From contig NC_014328.1 of NCBI RefSeq assembly GCF_000143685.1, positions 2,542,001 through 2,606,000 of the forward strand: a DNA stretch of 64,000 nucleotides. Reading direction: 5' to 3'. The DNA is from Clostridium ljungdahlii DSM 13528. GTDB taxonomy: Bacteria; Bacillota; Clostridia; Clostridiales; Clostridiaceae. The notes under the pieces were generated by a model, which saw only the letters and a list, made by a program, of their open reading frames with translations, did not search any database and was not told the origin of the DNA. Numbering within the stretch: the first letter of the stretch is position 1; each line of letters begins with the position of its first letter. Below are positions 18,241 through 28,130 of the stretch, piece by piece. Both the position numbers and the translations under genes were made by a program.

Positions 18241-20715
18241 TCAAATTATTCCATACATTCGTGCAATTTTTACTGCTTCAAATTTTCCACTAACTTGAAG
18301 TTTTTTATATATATTTTGTAGATGAGTTTTTGCAGTACTTTCAGATATACCCAATTTACATGCAACTTGAGTTCTTTTTAGACCCTTTGCTGTAAGTGAT
18401 AGAACTTCTAACTCCCTTTGTGATAAGTTTATCTTATTTTCGCTGCTGTTTTGCAAATTTTCAATATATTTCCTGCTTAAAACAGTCGTCTTATTTATGT
18501 ATTCATCTCTTGAATTGTTATTTAATATCGTTTCAAGCATACTAATGATATATAGGGCATTTTCTACAAATGGTGCTATGATATAATCCTGTCGCGCTTT
18601 GGACAGTGCTTCTTGAAGTTCGGATACACCTTTCTCCATACCATAGAGATTATATTTTGCCACGGCCTTAAAAATAGAATTATGTATAAACCCTAGTTGG
18701 TTACTGAATATAGAAAAATATTCTTCAAAACTTTCAGTAAGCATTTCAAGCTTTACATAGTTTTTAGTTAGCATCACAGCTTTTCCATAAACTATATAAT
18801 TAAAGGCCATGCCCTGATAAAAAAAATCACCATCAGTCATATCACCTACCTGAAGCCAATAAGGAATTTTTTCAGGGTAACCAATACACCCATATATGTA
18901 TCCTCTGCACAAATCCATTGTTGTATTATATATAGGATTATTCAGTTCATTGACTTCTTCCTCTAGATTATTCAATATTCTGATACTTTCATCTATTTTT
19001 CCTTGAAATGCATAAAGCCTCATAAGATTAAAATTGGCACATATTATAAGGCTGGTTTGTTCTTTTGTTTTAGCTTTATAGATAGCCTTAAAACTATTTA
19101 GTTCAACAGACTTAAAATCACCTGTTTCAAGGGCATACTCTGCAAGTCCCACATACTCACAGCCAGTTCCGCATCCATTTGCAATCTTTGCATGTAACGA
19201 AAACTTTTTTGTGATGGTGTATAAAATTTCTTTTAATGTACCTTGTTCCCTAAAATAAATGTAAATCAAATGAGGGGACCCAAAAGTATATTCATTTTCC
19301 CTAAGCATTATATAAGATTGTTTCCCATTTAAAAGTTCTATAATTTTATGGTTGTTAACAATCATTTCTTCCGCATGGTTAAATACAGTAAATTTTTTTA
19401 CAATTAATATTTCTGCTATAATGTGATTTCTGTAATTATCATTTATAACTTCTATTTCACTATAAAACTGTTGAAGCCTGTCCAACCTTTGCGCACAGTC
19501 TTCAACTATTTCATCATTTCCTTTTAAAATAGAAAGGAAAATATGCTGCAAATATGCAACAGGGTATTTATACAGTAATTCTTCTGGCAAGCTATTAAAC
19601 ATTTCAAAAGAGCCTTCAAATTCTGTAAGTTCATTACGAACATTATGAGGATTGTTAAAATCTGAAAGAATCTTTTCCACATCTCCTGCACGATTTAAAT
19701 AACCATAACCAATTATAAAATCCTTTTTACTTAAATACCAATAACCAAGACGCCTGTACAATTCTTTAATATGTGCTGGTTTAAAATGTTGTTTTATTCT
19801 TAAGAAATCTAGAAGAACATTGTGAATTTTATAGGTTTTATTTACTTCATCATAAAAAACAAAAGCATTTTCCTGGCGAAGTTTTTTTAGTATCTTATCT
19901 GTTCTTTCCTCATGAGTAACAAAAAAAGCTTGCTTTGCTGTAAAACTATCCATTATGGAAAGTTCAAGTAAAAAATTCTGAATGTAACCATCATAGGCGT
20001 CAAATAATGTATTTTCAACTAAGTCTTCGATAGTATTATTCATACCTACAGGAATACCCTTTTCTAGTCCTAAGATAACCATATATGTAAGGGATATCCA
20101 TCCATCTGTATATTCCTCTATTTTTTCTAAATCACTACTAGATATATTTTTATTCATCATCAAACAATAGTTTTCAATTTCTTCATAGGTAAATTTCAAT
20201 TGCTGCTGTGATATAACTTGACAGAGTCCTTTTGAAAAAAGTTCTGTAAAATTTATTTCAGTTGTATCCCTTGTAATAATTACTATATGAAAGTTATCCA
20301 ATCTTTCTAAAACAATTTGTCTCAGGAGCTTATTTACCTGAGTCTTTTTTGAAAGATGATAGTCGTCTATAACAAAAACTGTTTTTTCATCATAGTCAAT
20401 GTGATTTAATATTGATAAAACTTTTGACATTTGCGGAACATCAACAGGAAATCCAAGACTTTTTAGCTTTTGCCCTGCGTCTTCATCAATTTTACTTATT
20501 TCATTTGAAAAATCACTCCAGAGAAAAGAGGTGTTTTCATTTGAGTTTAAAAATGTAATCCAAAAATATGGACTTTTTTTGGATTCAAGAAAATGTCTAA
20601 CTGCTGTAGTTTTGCCAAATCCCATTGGAGCTTCGACAATAGTGAGTGGATAGTGGTAAATTACTGATAAAATATGATTTATACGTTGTCTTTTTAATAA
20701 CTTTATTTTTTTCAA
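18241..20715 (-). CDS. LuxR-family STAND regulator, MalT-like
   Basis: This 824-residue protein has an N-terminal STAND NTPase domain with Walker A APMGFGKTTAVRHF and Walker B TVFVIDDYHLSKK, a long helical TPR-like middle (about 330-740) and a C-terminal LuxR helix-turn-helix (LSQRELEVLSLTAKGLKRTQVACKLGISESTAKTHLQNIYKKL). MalT-like proteins activate transcription after binding an inducer. The inducer and targets are unknown. The adjacent VIT/VWA gene lies upstream in the same direction, but the gap carries no obvious coupling. The TTG start follows TAGGAG. Confidence 0.85.
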   Translation of the reverse strand: MKKIKLLKRQRINHILSVIYHYPLTIVEAPMGFGKTTAVRHFLESKKSPYFWITFLNSNENTSFLWSDFSNEISKIDEDAGQKLKSLGFPVDVPQMSKVLSILNHIDYDEKTVFVIDDYHLSKKTQVNKLLRQIVLERLDNFHIVIITRDTTEINFTELFSKGLCQVISQQQLKFTYEEIENYCLMMNKNISSSDLEKIEEYTDGWISLTYMVILGLEKGIPVGMNNTIEDLVENTLFDAYDGYIQNFLLELSIMDSFTAKQAFFVTHEERTDKILKKLRQENAFVFYDEVNKTYKIHNVLLDFLRIKQHFKPAHIKELYRRLGYWYLSKKDFIIGYGYLNRAGDVEKILSDFNNPHNVRNELTEFEGSFEMFNSLPEELLYKYPVAYLQHIFLSILKGNDEIVEDCAQRLDRLQQFYSEIEVINDNYRNHIIAEILIVKKFTVFNHAEEMIVNNHKIIELLNGKQSYIMLRENEYTFGSPHLIYIYFREQGTLKEILYTITKKFSLHAKIANGCGTGCEYVGLAEYALETGDFKSVELNSFKAIYKAKTKEQTSLIICANFNLMRLYAFQGKIDESIRILNNLEEEVNELNNPIYNTTMDLCRGYIYGCIGYPEKIPYWLQVGDMTDGDFFYQGMAFNYIVYGKAVMLTKNYVKLEMLTESFEEYFSIFSNQLGFIHNSIFKAVAKYNLYGMEKGVSELQEALSKARQDYIIAPFVENALYIISMLETILNNNSRDEYINKTTVLSRKYIENLQNSSENKINLSQRELEVLSLTAKGLKRTQVACKLGISESTAKTHLQNIYKKLQVSGKFEAVKIARMYGII

Positions 20716-20795
20716 AATAACACCATCTCCTACAACTTAAATTTAAATGTATGAAAAGCATATTATATCAATATGATACCACCTAATGATTCTTT

Positions 20796-23213
20796 TTAAT
20801 TCTTTAGTGCCTTAAGTACTGCCAATTTTGCCATATTAAATATGGAATTTCTCTCCTCAACTATAGTTATTTCTTCTTCTATATATTTTCCATCTTCGCT
20901 TGATTTAAAAAGAGATGCTACATTTCTTTTAAAGGAATTGTCCATTAAATTCTTTAATATGTGCTTTGTATCCTCTTTAGGATATAAACTTTCACACAAT
21001 CTCTCTATTATATGATCAACTTTTAAAACATATTTGTCCTTTAGTATTTTTTTCTTCTTTATATTATTTAGTGCCAGAATAGACATTTCTAAAATATCAT
21101 CTCTCACATTAAAATCAACCTGATCATAACTGTCACATATGAAATTTGCAGCTTTATTTAGTTGATTTGTATATATGTCTATATTTTCCCTTCCAATTAT
21201 AAATGCCAGCATTACCATAGAAGTGGTTTCTATTTTATCCTCTAGATTACTATCTTCATAATCCACAAAAGCCCCGTCTGCAAATTGATTTTTAGCTATT
21301 ATTCGTATGAGTTTTTCTCTAGTATACTTTTTATCCAAATATGAATTGTCACTGTCATATTCTTTCTCTTCTTTATCACCGGTAAAACTTCTATACAAAA
21401 AACCACTTTCTAAATTTTCATCTATTTTTTCACCTAAAGTGCTTTCATTTACTTTTATTGGAATTATATTTTTAAGCTGAATGCCAAGTACTGGTTCTTC
21501 TCTTAATTCCATCAATATGAAAGTAGTTTCAGGACTTATGAAGCCACTTTTTTTAGAAAGTTCTATTAACTTTCTTTTCATTTCTTCTTTCTCTTGTCCC
21601 CTCTGTGCTTTCATATTCATTTCTAGAGATTTCATCTTTTTTCTAGCCCAAACCTTCCTAAGTAAGCTGGCATTTTCCTCTGTACTAAAATTATCAATAT
21701 CTATCCTTCTCAAATATTCTTTTCCATCCACATACCCTTTTAAAGTTATTCGTCCCTCTACTTCCCCGGTAACACTTGCAAATATAGAAAAAGGTTCCCT
21801 ATCATACATATATTCAATAGTCCTTGGATAAGTAGAGTTAACTTGTAACCTTCCCCAATTTATATCTATACCATCTACCTGAGGACTTTGTATTCTATTA
21901 AACTGCCTTAAAATCACGTCTTCAATTCTTTGCCCTATATCTATAAATTCTGCTTTTCCATAACTTTCATGGGCTAACTTATTCAAAAAATAATTATTTG
22001 CACAAGAATCTATTCCAAAAGTAAATATTCTATTATCTCCAATATTTTCATTCACATAGGAAAGTATTTTTTCCTCATCCTCTACCGAATCATCTGTAAA
22101 AAGAAGTATAGTATTTTCAGATCCTTCATTTTCAAGGCTGTATTTTATTCCTCCAAATATATCCGCATCTTTTTCCGTTTTTAAACCATCTATCCACTTA
22201 GATGCTTCTCTTAGTGAATCTGCATTAAACTCTATCGGTCCATTTTGAGAAAAACTAATTAGCTTATTCCCCAGGGCTATCATGTCAAAAGTATCTCCTT
22301 TTGATAGATTTCTTATACAAAGTTGAAGTGCATTTTTAGCTTGTTCTAACTTTTCACCTTTCATCGTATCTGAAATATCAATTAAAAATACATAATGTTC
22401 TGTAATATCTTCTTCATAGGGGTCAAGTTTAGGAATCATTCTCATATAAACTATCCCTTTTTCCTCATCATTTTCCTTATACTCATATATCATTCCATCT
22501 GCTTCTAAGGTTTCTCTTTCCCTTATAAACAATATGAAATCTTTATCTGTTAAATAATAGTTTTCTTCTAAGCTTATTTTAGCTACTGTGTCACCTTCCC
22601 TCTCCACCTTTATATTATGGTAGGGACACCTAAAATCAACTTTACTCAATGATTCCACTATTATGTTTACTTTAAATTCAAAGTTCTCTTCCTTAGTTTT
22701 TCTTATACCTAATTTATTTACCAAGTTATCCTTTAGCTCTTCGATTTTAGATCTATTTCTTATTATCTTAGGTTGTGAAATTGCAGGTATTGTAAGTTTA
22801 AATGTACTATCTTTATAATCTAGTTCCTCTATGTAGGAAAGTTTTATTTTAACAGTTTCTCCGGAAATTATTTTTCCTATGCTTATTTTAAATAAGTGGG
22901 GACTGAATTCTTCTAGGGAAAAAGTGCTGTCTCCTCGCAATTTTGCATTTTCATAAATCTGAAGTGCCTTATCTTTTTCTTCAACTACTGCCTTTAAAGC
23001 TCTTCCACCTATTTCTGCTTCAAAACCAGATATTATAGCTGCAGCTGGAAGCGGGAAAATGTACACTCCTTCTATATTTTCATTACTGCAATTCTGATAA
23101 ATCTGATTTATAAATATCTCACCATACCCTGCACATAAATTTCCATTAATATTAACTTTTTTTAATAAAATTCCCTCATCAATTTTAGTATCTCTATTAG
23201 CATAAGATAACAT
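20796..23213 (-). CDS. VIT and von Willebrand factor A domain protein
   Basis: This protein of about 805 residues begins with a VIT domain (about 10-135; GEIFINQIYQNCSNENIEGVYIFPLPAAAIISGFEAEIGGR). A VWA domain follows (about 270-440; HYVFLIDISDTMKGEKLEQAKNAL, a slightly altered MIDAS motif). The C-terminal 200 residues are charged and helical. There is no signal peptide or membrane segment, so it is predicted cytoplasmic. Related inter-alpha-trypsin-inhibitor-like proteins are widespread in bacteria with unclear roles. The ATG at 23213 follows AAAGGAGGT; an upstream in-frame GTG at 23240 is unlikely. Confidence 0.85.
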   Translation of the reverse strand: MLSYANRDTKIDEGILLKKVNINGNLCAGYGEIFINQIYQNCSNENIEGVYIFPLPAAAIISGFEAEIGGRALKAVVEEKDKALQIYENAKLRGDSTFSLEEFSPHLFKISIGKIISGETVKIKLSYIEELDYKDSTFKLTIPAISQPKIIRNRSKIEELKDNLVNKLGIRKTKEENFEFKVNIIVESLSKVDFRCPYHNIKVEREGDTVAKISLEENYYLTDKDFILFIRERETLEADGMIYEYKENDEEKGIVYMRMIPKLDPYEEDITEHYVFLIDISDTMKGEKLEQAKNALQLCIRNLSKGDTFDMIALGNKLISFSQNGPIEFNADSLREASKWIDGLKTEKDADIFGGIKYSLENEGSENTILLFTDDSVEDEEKILSYVNENIGDNRIFTFGIDSCANNYFLNKLAHESYGKAEFIDIGQRIEDVILRQFNRIQSPQVDGIDINWGRLQVNSTYPRTIEYMYDREPFSIFASVTGEVEGRITLKGYVDGKEYLRRIDIDNFSTEENASLLRKVWARKKMKSLEMNMKAQRGQEKEEMKRKLIELSKKSGFISPETTFILMELREEPVLGIQLKNIIPIKVNESTLGEKIDENLESGFLYRSFTGDKEEKEYDSDNSYLDKKYTREKLIRIIAKNQFADGAFVDYEDSNLEDKIETTSMVMLAFIIGRENIDIYTNQLNKAANFICDSYDQVDFNVRDDILEMSILALNNIKKKKILKDKYVLKVDHIIERLCESLYPKEDTKHILKNLMDNSFKRNVASLFKSSEDGKYIEEEITIVEERNSIFNMAKLAVLKALKN

Positions 23214-23387
23214 ATATCCTGACCTCCTTTTCAATTTCACTTTATCTACAAAAATACATATTAAATATTATTTTCCATTAAAAATAATTACTAACTATAT
23301 ATTTACCACATCTTAATAATATATTCATACTAAAAATATCTATTTTGTATTATTATATCATATATATGGTAAATTATTTTAAATAAA

Positions 23388-23432
23388 ATTACCTCTGATC
23401 TTAGTTTTAATTCTAAAATCAGAGGTAATTAC
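23388..23432. terminator. Terminator after the DUF166 gene
   Basis: Arms AATTACCTCTGAT and ATCAGAGGTAATT surround a short loop. Confidence 0.75.
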
Positions 23433-24248
23433 TTAAACTTTGCTATTTCTAATTATTTGTGCATTTTCAAGAGCCGCATAGTGGGTATATCCACTTATAT
23501 GAAGAGGAGTATCACCAAGTTCTGGATCTACATGCATATCTCCGAGACATGGATAACTGTGCCAAAATTTTGCCACAGATTTCTTTGCTTCCTCTCCTAA
23601 CTTTTTTCCTAAAAGATGTCTTGCAATATTGTACCCATTTCCACAAGGTGCGGATATTATAACTTCTGCTTTTTCTATCACATCTTCATCATTTACATAA
23701 AGTCTAAATTTGGGCTTTCCTATTTTAAAGAAATCAATAAATTCATTTATGAGAGGAAATTTTCCATATTTCAATGTGCAAAAAGGTTTAGGAAAAGCAT
23801 ACTGTAGATTATATTTTTCACATTCCTCAATAAGTTTTTCTCTGGTCCATTTTGATACCCAGCTTCCACTTTCACAGGGAACTATCATAGCTTTTCCACC
23901 ACTTTCGGCTATTATTTTTGGCAATTCAATTATTATATCTTCATGTACTCCTATAATTACAGCTGCATCATGTTTCTTAAATTTTTGTGGCAGATACTTT
24001 AATGGATTGTCTTCAAATAATTCATATATATCTGGAAGTTCAATTACTTCGCTTACACTCTCTTTAAAATTCAACTCATATTTTCCTCTACACCAAACAC
24101 ATTTCTTACCGCATACAGTACAAGCTTCCTTATAATTTTTTATATGTGGTATAAATTTTGCACCTGCAAATCTGCTGTCAGTTTTTGTGTAAAATTCATT
24201 TTCAGGCAACTTTCCACTCTTTTTTGAACAAACTATAAGTATTTTCAA
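23433..24248 (-). CDS. DUF166 family protein
   Basis: This 271-residue protein matches the DUF166 family found in methanogens and clostridia, sometimes labelled thymidylate-synthase-like without proof. It has a CTVCGKKCVWCRGKYE cysteine cluster (about 43-57) that could bind a metal or iron-sulfur cluster. It also has a conserved middle (AAVIIGVHEDIIIELPKIIAESGGKAMIVPCESG) and an ISAPCGNGYNIARHL motif. The ending FWHSYPCLGDMHVDPELGDTPLHISGYTHY is rich in Cys and His. No partner genes are adjacent. Function is unknown; family assignment is from memory. Confidence 0.65.
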   Translation of the reverse strand: MKILIVCSKKSGKLPENEFYTKTDSRFAGAKFIPHIKNYKEACTVCGKKCVWCRGKYELNFKESVSEVIELPDIYELFEDNPLKYLPQKFKKHDAAVIIGVHEDIIIELPKIIAESGGKAMIVPCESGSWVSKWTREKLIEECEKYNLQYAFPKPFCTLKYGKFPLINEFIDFFKIGKPKFRLYVNDEDVIEKAEVIISAPCGNGYNIARHLLGKKLGEEAKKSVAKFWHSYPCLGDMHVDPELGDTPLHISGYTHYAALENAQIIRNSKV

Positions 24249-24358
24249 ACTTTTTCCCCCCTATATAAAAGATACAAATATAACTTACCCAATTAATATG
24301 ATACATTACTCTATATAAATTATCTGTAACCGTTGTTACGCTTTTATATATTTTCTAT

Positions 24359-24388
24359 TTGCAAAAAATATATTATAGGTAGTATAAT
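24359..24388 (+). promoter_or_regulatory. Promoter of the crcB operon
   Basis: TTGCAA and TATAAT are 18 bases apart, about 30 bases before the fluoride aptamer. Confidence 0.65.
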
Positions 24389-24416
24389 AAAAAATATATT
24401 ATAGAAATATATTTTA

Positions 24417-24491
24417 TAGGTGATGGAGCTCACCTTTAATTGCTTATGGCTGATAGCCCCTACTTTAATTAAAAAGTAGGAGCATTTTTTG
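24417..24491 (+). promoter_or_regulatory. Fluoride riboswitch (crcB motif)
   Basis: The aptamer reads AGGTGATGGAGCTCACCT followed by GGCTGATAGCCCCTAC, the hallmark crcB motif. A terminator with arms CCTACTTT and AAAGTAGG and a T-run overlaps its 3' strand, so fluoride binding should permit read-through. It directly precedes two crcB genes, its usual targets. Confidence 0.92.
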
Positions 24492-24517
24492 TAGTCAAAT
24501 TCACAGGAGGTATTAAA

Positions 24518-24973
24518 TTGAAAAAATATATTTACATAGGAATAGGTGGTTTTTTAGGTGCAATTTTAAGATTTGCATTGGAAAATGTAAAAGTAAGTAC
24601 CTATTTAAGCTTAATTCCTATAAATACTTTATTTATAAATATAACAGGAGCCTTTATTCTAGCCTTCGTAACCACTGCTGCTGTTTATACTTCAGTTGTA
24701 TCTTCAAATATAAAGTTAGGAATATGTACGGGATTTGCAGGGGCTTATACTACTTTTTCTACCTTATGCAAAGAAACTGTATCACTTATAAATTCAAGCC
24801 ACCTTATGTTAGCTGTATGCTATATTTGTATTTCTTTAATTTTGGGACTTGCCTTTGCTTATCTTGGAGAATTTACTTCCATAAAGTTAGTTTCAAAATT
24901 GAACCTCAACTACTCTGTTGATTTAAATGAATTAGAGGATAATGATTGTAAAAATAAAGGAAATTCCATTTGA
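24518..24973 (+). CDS. crcB: Fluoride ion transporter CrcB (Fluc), first copy
   Basis: This 151-residue protein has four transmembrane helices and the Fluc signatures GGFLGAILRFALE, NTLFINITGAFILAF and GFAGAYTTFSTLCKE (with the conserved Asn and Phe pore residues). It exports fluoride. A charged C-terminal tail (about 20 residues) is an extension beyond the core. The TTG start follows ACAGGAGG. It is the first gene after the fluoride riboswitch. Its partner gene begins 27 bases later, so the pair likely forms a heterodimeric channel. Confidence 0.92.
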   Translation: MKKYIYIGIGGFLGAILRFALENVKVSTYLSLIPINTLFINITGAFILAFVTTAAVYTSVVSSNIKLGICTGFAGAYTTFSTLCKETVSLINSSHLMLAVCYICISLILGLAFAYLGEFTSIKLVSKLNLNYSVDLNELEDNDCKNKGNSI

Positions 24974-25000
24974 AATATACTATAACAGGAGGACGTAAAA

Positions 25001-25363
25001 ATGAACTTTTTAATAGTTGGAATTGGCGGCATAATTGGAAGCCTAGCTAGATTTTGTCTTGGAAACTTGGTAAATAAAAAATTTAAGTCCCTATTTCCCC
25101 TAGGAACTTTTATCATAAATATAACAGGAGCCTTGCTGCTTGGAATACTTAGCAGCTCTCACATTTCTAGAAACTTCTATATCCTTTTGTGTGATGGATT
25201 TTTGGGAGCCTATACTACCTTTTCTTCCTTTATGTACGAGGATTTTAAACTTTTCCAACTAAAGTATAAACTACATGCATATACATATGTAATTATGACA
25301 ACACTAATTGGACTAGCATTCTATGCCCTTGGAACTAGAATAACATACTATGCAGGATTTTAA
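25001..25363 (+). CDS. crcB: Fluoride ion transporter CrcB (Fluc), second copy
   Basis: This 120-residue protein has four membrane helices with GGIIGSLARFCLGN, GTFIINITGALLLGIL and GFLGAYTTFSSFMYE. It is a second Fluc subunit encoded in tandem with the first. Tandem crcB genes of this kind encode the two halves of a dual-topology fluoride channel. Start ATG follows AGGAGGA. Confidence 0.92.
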   Translation: MNFLIVGIGGIIGSLARFCLGNLVNKKFKSLFPLGTFIINITGALLLGILSSSHISRNFYILLCDGFLGAYTTFSSFMYEDFKLFQLKYKLHAYTYVIMTTLIGLAFYALGTRITYYAGF

Positions 25364-25371
25364 TTAAAAGA

Positions 25372-25695
25372 TTATAACTTAAATTTATTAACTATTTCAT
25401 TAAGATTTTGAGTAAGTTCTGATTGACATTTTGCAGTTAAAACCACCTGTTATGTTATTGACTTCGTAGTTTTACTTATCTTTGTTTTCACTAGTTTCGC
25501 ACTTTCTGATGATTTTTGTATTGTTTCAGACATACTTTGTACAGCTTCACCTACCTATCCAGTTGTGGCTGTAAGTTCCTCTGACATAGACGCTAACTCT
25601 TCTGACATTCTACTTACAAAATCGGAATCATTGTAGTATTGTTTTCCCATCTTTCCAAACTCCTCAAGTTGTGGATCAACACTTTCATTATTTCA
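25372..25695 (-). pseudogene. Decayed methyl-accepting chemotaxis protein fragment
   Basis: Reading the minus strand in one frame gives SVDPQLEEFGKMGKQYY, then MSEELASMSEELTATTG, and VGEAVQSMSETIQKSSESAK, a typical MCP cytoplasmic tip and C-terminal region. Two in-frame stops interrupt it, after TATTG and after KSIT. Its N-terminal part is missing. The fragment abuts and overlaps the start of the decayed MocR gene on the opposite strand, marking an old rearrangement. Confidence 0.75.
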
Positions 25696-26727
25696 CATGG
25701 ATAAAATTGACAAACAAATGTTTATATTCAGAGCAAAGCAGTCTCTTATTAGTAGGTGAACCTCAAGGAGAGAAATCTCTTCGTAGAGAGATATCTAAAT
25801 ATCTTTTTCAATCAAGAAGTGTTAGATGCACTCCAGAACAAATTATTATTGGAGCAGGTACTCAATATTTAATTATATTGCTATGTATGCTGCTAGGCAA
25901 AGATTATCCATATTTAACTGAAAACCCTGGATACAATAGGGTAAGAACCGTTTTTAAAGACCAGGGCATAGATATTCATCGTATCTCAATAGATAAAGAT
26001 GGTATTTGCATAAACGATTTAAAGAAAAGTTCTGCTAGAGTGGTTTATGTTACACCTTCTCATCAATTTCCCTATGAAATGATTATGCCGATTTCTCGAA
26101 GATTAGAGTTATTGAAATGGCATGAAGAAAAAAACGGTTATATAATTGAAGATGATTATGATAGTGAATTTAGATATAAAGGGAAACCAGTTCCGTCTTT
26201 ACAAGGACTAGACAGAAGTGAAAATGTTATTTATTTGGGGACATTTTCAAAATCTTTAATTCCCTCAATTAGAATTAGTTATTTAGTTTTACCCCCCAAA
26301 TTAATTCTAAAATATCAAGAACATTTTAAAATATACAAACAAACAGTCTCTAGGCTTCATCAAAATATACTCTATATATTTATGAAATAAGGATATTTAT
26401 CAAGGAATATAAATAAGATGAGGACATTATATCGAAAAAAACATGAAATGCTTCTTTCTTCAATTGACAAGTATATGAAAGGAAAAGTCGAAATCATTGG
26501 ATCAGAATCAGGACTCCATATTTTATTAAAAGTTAAAAGTGTGAATGACAGAACGTGAATTAATTCAATCTGCTCATAAAATGAAAGTAAAAGTCTATCC
26601 AACTTCAATTCATTATGATCAATGTATATCAGATGAATTTCCTATGATTTTACTTGGTTTTGGTGGTTTGACTGAAATACAAATTAAAGAAGGCATTCAG
26701 ATATTAAAAAAAGCTTGGCTTATTTAA
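25690..26727 (+). pseudogene. Decayed MocR/PdxR-type regulator (aminotransferase domain only)
   Basis: The translated pieces match the fold-type-I aminotransferase domain of MocR regulators, including CTPEQIIIGAGTQYLI, YVTPSHQFPYEMIMPISRRLELL, IIEDDYDSEFRYKGKPVPSLQGLD and the PLP-lysine region YLGTFSKSLIPSIRI. The N-terminal GntR helix-turn-helix is missing. A TAA at 26388 replaces a sense codon before GYLSRNINKMR in the same frame. A frameshift near 26550 then moves the last part (ELIQSAHKMKVKVYP to KKAWLI) to another frame. It cannot make a functional regulator. Confidence 0.8.
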
Positions 26728-26844
26728 TATCTAATCCTCTTCTAGCTGCCATTTCTTAATTTATCTATATAGTTTCAAACTTAAAAATTACTTTATTCGC
26801 AGAGATATTTTTACAATAATGAAGCACATTTAAATATTTTGTAC

Positions 26845-26952
26845 ATAAGTCTTAGTTAAAAATTCGTAAAAAATCTTAGAAGTTTTGAATTGTTTGAGGT
26901 ACGAGTTTTCAAAACTTCTTAGATTTTTTTAGAATTTTTTGCTTAGACTTAT
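26845..26952. repeat. Long imperfect inverted repeat (about 45-bp arms)
   Basis: The arms run from ATAAGTCTTAG to AGAAGTTTTGAA and back as TTCAAAACTTCT to CTTAGACTTAT, with about 18 bases between and only a few mismatches. T-runs within make it a possible terminator for mnmA, but it is far longer than needed and resembles a mobile palindromic repeat. Confidence 0.6.
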
Positions 26953-27021
26953 CAAAATATTTAACGGGCTGAAGGTTGTAAAAAATATCCGGAGAATAAA
27001 GTAATTTTTAACTTGCAAACT

Positions 27022-28098
27022 CTAATATAAGCTGTCTATAACTCCTCCACCAACAAGGATATCTCCATCATAAAATACTACAGACTGTCCTTTTGTAATA
27101 GCTCTTTGATTTTCATCAAACTCAACCTTAACCCTGTCTTCGTCTATAGCACTTATAAGTGCATCAGCAGGCTTAGCTGAATATCTTATCTTTGCCTGTA
27201 TCCTCATAGGTTTATCCAATTTTTCAAAAGGCATAAAATTTAAGTCCTTTGCAATTAATTTGTTTTTAAAAATATCTTTTTCTCCACCAAGAACAACTTC
27301 ATTTTTAAGTGGATTTATGTCTATGACATACATTGGAATTCCAAATGCTATTCCAAGTCCTTTTCTCTGTCCTATTGTATAGTAAGTAATTCCCCCATGC
27401 TTCCCAAGGACTTTACCACTTTTATCTACAAAGTTTCCTTCTTTTACCTTATTGGGAGCAACTCTTTTTATATAGGAACCATGGTCATTATCTGGAATAA
27501 AACATATTTCCTCACTGTCCTTTTTGTTGTGAACGGCTAGACCTATCTTCTTTGCTATTTCTCTTATTTGTTCCTTTTTATAAATTCCACAGGGCATTAA
27601 AGTATGTTCTAGTTGAAACTGGGTTAAATTATATAATGCATAGGTTTGATCTTTTTTACTATCCTTTGACTTTTTAAGTACATATCTATCATTTACTTTT
27701 TCCACTGTAGCATAATGTCCTGTAGCCACATAATCTGCCCCTAAATCCATAGCTCTTTTTAAAAGTTCATCAAATTTTATGTATTTATTACATGCTACAC
27801 AAGGATTTGGAGTTCTTCCCTTTGTATATTCATCTATAAAATAATCTATTACACATTTTTTAAACTCATTTCTAAAATTCATAACATAATATGGAATACC
27901 TAGGTTATACGCTACAAGTCTTGCATCATCTACAGCACTTAAAGAACAGCATCCACCTTCCATTCCTTCATAATATTTATCATCCTGCCATACCTGCATT
28001 GTAACTCCTATAACTTCATATCCTTGCTCTTTTAAAAGATATGCTGCAACGGAACTATCAACTCCACCGCTCATACCTACTACTACTTTCTTATTCAT
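27022..28098 (-). CDS. mnmA: tRNA-specific 2-thiouridylase MnmA
   Basis: MnmA inserts sulfur at position 2 of the wobble uridine in tRNA-Glu, -Gln and -Lys. The 358-residue protein shows the PP-loop [15 protein letters not shown], the catalytic cysteines in [16 protein letters not shown] and the [13 protein letters not shown] segment, plus the [16 protein letters not shown] motif. The start at 28098 follows AGGTGATAAA; the upstream in-frame extension overlaps the desulfurase gene. The cysteine desulfurase encoded 32 bases upstream supplies the sulfur. Confidence 0.95.
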   Translation of the reverse strand: MNKKVVVGMSGGVDSSVAAYLLKEQGYEVIGVTMQVWQDDKYYEGMEGGCCSLSAVDDARLVAYNLGIPYYVMNFRNEFKKCVIDYFIDEYTKGRTPNPCVACNKYIKFDELLKRAMDLGADYVATGHYATVEKVNDRYVLKKSKDSKKDQTYALYNLTQFQLEHTLMPCGIYKKEQIREIAKKIGLAVHNKKDSEEICFIPDNDHGSYIKRVAPNKVKEGNFVDKSGKVLGKHGGITYYTIGQRKGLGIAFGIPMYVIDINPLKNEVVLGGEKDIFKNKLIAKDLNFMPFEKLDKPMRIQAKIRYSAKPADALISAIDEDRVKVEFDENQRAITKGQSVVFYDGDILVGGGVIDSLY

Positions 28099-28130
28099 TT
28101 TATCACCTATTCTAATCAAAGTATTTTTAA

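Noticed and set aside
26391..26727. A separate small gene at the end of the MocR pseudogene
   Set aside because: Its translation continues the MocR aminotransferase domain in shifted frames, so it is part of the same decayed gene.
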